Of a stretch of DNA of 10,470 nt, positions 8,540 to 10,470 are shown piece after piece. The notes beneath the pieces were generated by a model, which was not told the DNA's origin, ran no database searches, and saw only the letters and a list, made by a program, of their open reading frames with translations. The translations under genes were made by a program, and so were the position numbers. Location: contig CAAAJI010000058.1 in the NCBI GenBank assembly GCA_900642245.1, positions 213,744-224,213 on the forward strand, in the 5' to 3' direction. Source of the DNA: Fragilaria radians. Lineage: Eukaryota > Bacillariophyta > Fragilariophyceae > Fragilariales > Fragilariaceae. Position 1 is the first letter of the stretch; each line of letters opens with the position of its first letter.

Positions 8540-9062
8540 TCGATGAAAGGTAACAGGGCTCAAGTTAATAGTGGTCAGGCTTGATTTAAAAGAGAAAATG
8601 TCTGAGGAAAATGTGGCTACAAGGGATTAGCCTTCAAAACCAGAACAAACAACAAAAGTTCAGTCAACTGTTCTGCGGATCCATGTATCCATTGAAGACA
8701 AACAAAATAGTAAAATGGCTCTATCAATTTTTCAGAAGATGAAATTTCTTTGGAGCCTTGGTAAAGACTAAAGAGTATGAATTTTGAATTGCTGAGAACC
8801 GTATCAAAAGTCAGCTGGAAGCAAAGAAATTGATAACCATTTTGATTGTTGTTCGTCAATGGAGTGATATTGAGTTGCCGCTAAAACAAACTATTTCCTA
8901 TAAACTGATATTGCTGTCAATCTTGCCCTATACTGATCATGTTCCTTCTTCTTTGTTGCCCAGGTGCTTGGTTATAATTTCACTCCCTGCAGTAAGTCCA
9001 TTTTTACACCGCTATCCACACAACATTTTCAATCATACTTTTGTGTCCGCTGCCCTAATCCA
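8540..9062 (-). pseudogene. Reverse transcriptase fragment of the copia remnant
   Basis: The best preserved part is the RT N-terminus: WIRAAD (9045-9062), then, shifted one frame, HKSMIENVVWIAV (9007-9045), then a second shift into MDLLQGVKL, a stop, and PSTWATKKKEHDQYRARLTA within 8912-9001. These match the WxEAxxxEHxxM, VW.xV and STWAxKKKxxGxYRARLxARG landmarks of copia RT. Weaker continuation is seen at 8814-8849 (TIKMVINFFASS) and 8727-8792 (AIQNSYSLVFTKAPKKFHL), near the KGAFLHG and KVPxGF positions. KANP at 8623-8634 sits near the KADPC site. The catalytic DD box is not preserved. Dead sequence. Confidence 0.62.
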
Positions 9063-9289
9063 CCTGTTTCTGTTGGATTGTTTCATCGCATATTTCAACA
9101 TGAACAAGTGAAACTGATGGGAATGTTCAATACTCTCCCGAACTCCAGCGTCAATCAATGTCACATCTTCAAATTCCATAATCCATAGTCCTTCAAGCCT
9201 CCTTCAGTTGTATGCAATAGCTATGTGTTACTCTCAATATCTAAGTGGTTGTCAAGACACTCTTCCTTACCATGTCTAATTACCTGGAT

Positions 9290-9650
9290 TTCACATGTGT
9301 TTCCTGACTTGCCCTATCTCTTTTCTTCAATTTCGTTGCTCTCGTGATAGTCATCCATATGATCCCATTCATTATCTGAAACGTTGTTGCTACCATCTAT
9401 CATTGCATCATAAATGTTTCAAACCATTGCTTTCTTGCGTAAATTTAAATAATTTGGCGCAAGGCGGCTCAATAACAGGCCTCTTTGAGCTCACATAATC
9501 CTAAATCCTAAAATGTGTGCATTTGTTAACGATCATTCTCCAGCATCCTCTTTGACGTGGAAGCCACACCTGCTTTGGATATCTGATCCACATCCATGAA
9601 TAATTCCTTTGCCTATTGAGATTCTTCTGCCATCTCTTACCAATTGCGCG
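9290..9650 (-). pseudogene. Integrase C-terminal region and acidic linker of the copia remnant
   Basis: Degenerate blocks around 9480-9610 include WLPRQR (9549-9566), near the W-x-P/T-R-S/A-R-x-G motif after the integrase core. PNYLNLRKKAMV follows at about 9425-9460, near the LVLNxxTxxISPQ motif. After a frame change comes an open, acidic segment (9317-9379: SDNEWDHMDDYHESNE and on), typical of the linker before RT. The integrase catalytic core itself was not found, so it seems deleted. Identification depends on position between the protease and RT blocks. Confidence 0.42.
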
Positions 9651-9804
9651 GTCTTTGCACTTCTAGTAATCACCTTGAAGGTTCCTTTCTGGCAATAAGT
9701 TTTCTAGATTTGAAAGAAATGCGATCCAGATTTTTGCGCGTATTTAAAACTGACATTCGTTGACTCATTTCAGGCTGATTCACCTTGGCACTCACCTATG
9801 TATG

Positions 9805-10000
9805 TATCTCAATATATGTGTATAGGGTATCCCAAGTTGTTCGGATCTTACTGTTGAAGTAAAACTGTATCATCCTTTTGATGATTAACAGATTATTCTT
9901 ATTATCTCAATATATGTGTATAGAGTATCCCAAATTGTTGGGATCTTACTGTTGAAGTGAAACTGTATTATCCTTTTGATGTTTAACAGATTATTCTTAA
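9805..10000. repeat. 98-bp tandem duplication, two copies
   Basis: Positions 9805-9902 and 9903-10000 are adjacent direct copies with the same 98-base period throughout, no gaps and 7 mismatches (about 93% identical). They begin with TATCTCAATATATGTGTATA and end with ACAGATTATTCTTA plus one base. On the minus strand the unit encodes the pre-integrase block of the copia remnant. Because 98 is not a multiple of 3, the duplication itself shifts the frame. It arose inside the element, probably after decay began. Confidence 0.93.
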
Positions 10001-10027
10001 TGAGCAGATTGATAACCTGTGTCAACT

Positions 10028-10258
10028 TCATTTTCTTTCATTCGACGTGACTTTATTGCTCCCAATTTTAATGAATGATCTACATTCTTCGTTTTCAGTG
10101 ACAACAACTGTCTTTTCTACAGGCCTGGTCTGGTACTTTGTAAGTTGCAAATTTAGGGTAGAATGAACAGTAGTTCTGGTATTGGCTATCAATATGCTGG
10201 GGTCCAAAACGTTTGTTGGGGTACAAAATCTCCCATCGCAGGGCTCATGAATTTGCAT
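10028..10258 (-). pseudogene. Copia protease fragment with dead active site
   Basis: This 76-codon stretch is still open from an ATG. Its centre reads ILIANTRTTVHSTLNL, followed by VEKTVVVTENEE and IGSNKV, matching the copia aspartic protease pattern (W/L-x-A-D-T/S-G-A-T-x-H-x-T, then a VVVGNG-type strand and IGDI-type end). The catalytic DTGAT is NTRTT here (10169-10183), so both the catalytic Asp and the following Gly are lost and the enzyme would be inactive. It lies about 140 bases after the zinc knuckle in the direction of translation, as expected. The open frame is most likely a relic, not a gene. Confidence 0.55.
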
Positions 10259-10322
10259 GCTGCTTTTTCACTGCTCTTCTTCCACCCTTCTGGTCTCTCC
10301 GTCTAGTTTCTTCTTTAAACCA

Positions 10323-10364
10323 ACAGTATTTTCTCTTTTGACCAACCATTCTACATATGACACT
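10323..10364 (-). pseudogene. Gag zinc-knuckle remnant
   Basis: Minus-strand codons read SVICRMVGQKRKYC followed by WFKEETRRRDQK. The spacing is that of a CCHC retroviral-type knuckle (C-x2-C-x3-G-H-x4-C). The second and third cysteines and the glycine are present, the first Cys is Ser and the His is Gln. A CW-x-K-E/R-basic tail after the knuckle is usual in copia Gag. The frame closes at a TGA before the protease block. Zinc binding is presumably lost. Confidence 0.5.
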
Positions 10365-10470
10365 TTTTCCTTGGTATTTGCTCTATGTGAGAATTGAGAT
10401 AGAAAAATTATGTCCTATTTTAAGGAAATTATGAAAAAATACTCTTGTTTTCTATTCGTGAAAGATTGAA

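Larger units (their letters stand above)
8540..10470 (-). mobile_element. Decayed Ty1/copia (CoDi-like) retrotransposon, runs off the right edge
   Basis: Minus-strand translation gives short, frameshifted blocks in the order of a copia polyprotein. They are: Gag zinc knuckle (10323-10364), aspartic protease (around 10028-10210), pre-integrase region (about 9900-10030, e.g. KIPTIWDTLYTYIEI), integrase C-terminal region with WLPRQR (9549-9566), an acidic linker (9317-9379), and reverse transcriptase from WIRAAD (9045-9062) down to about 8540. Stops and frame changes are spread throughout. The protease-to-RT distance of about 1.1 kb is shorter than in intact copia elements. No LTR is visible: the 5' end lies beyond the window and the 3' end is truncated inside RT near the ARF-GEF promoter. 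Six blocks of one family, in order and on one strand, are hard to explain by chance. The group assignment is from memory. Confidence 0.68.

Noticed and set aside
8830..9188. Two overlapping plus-strand open frames of 74-93 codons
   Set aside because: They lie opposite the reverse-transcriptase relic, whose minus-strand blocks explain the sequence better.
1..10470. tRNA, rRNA, CRISPR array or bacterial-type operon
   Set aside because: No B-box within a cloverleaf, no spaced repeats with unique spacers, and no clustered genes with ribosome binding sites were seen.

Overview
This window is nuclear DNA from a eukaryote, most likely a diatom or another stramenopile. It is AT-rich, with genes spaced about 2 kb apart, and it holds one intronless reading frame of nearly 4.5 kb with no operon-style packing. 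Two things point to a diatom. The von Willebrand A (VWA) protein belongs to a family I associate with diatom genomes, and the retrotransposon debris resembles the diatom-type Ty1/copia (CoDi-like) group. This assignment rests on recognition from memory, not on a search.

Layout. Positions 1-760 have no intact gene; the plus strand carries what looks like a decayed PIF/Harbinger-type (DDE_Tnp_4) transposase. Positions 762-1871 (minus) encode a 369-residue VWA protein with a complete MIDAS metal site. Positions 1872-3777 are a 1.9 kb AT-rich intergenic stretch holding the VWA promoter side and the 3' flank of the next gene, with a short inverted repeat and a perfect TGACGTCA palindrome. Positions 3778-8244 (minus) encode a 1,488-residue large ARF guanine-nucleotide exchange factor of the GBF1/Gea/GNOM type, with DCB-HUS-Sec7-HDS architecture. 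Positions 8245-8540 are its promoter region. From about 8540 to the right edge the minus strand holds a Ty1/copia element decayed by stops and frameshifts. Gag zinc-knuckle, protease, pre-integrase, integrase C-terminus, acidic-linker and reverse-transcriptase blocks are recognisable in the expected order. The integrase catalytic core appears to be missing, and a 98-bp tandem duplication lies inside the element.

The two live genes lie head-to-tail on the same strand, but nothing shows that they work together. The ARF-GEF would act in Golgi/ER vesicle traffic; the VWA protein's role is unknown. The most notable observation is that both residues normally required for Sec7 nucleotide exchange are changed in the ARF-GEF (glutamic-finger Glu to Asp, conserved Asn to Ser), although the gene is otherwise intact. 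I found no new defence or mobile system beyond the decayed transposons.
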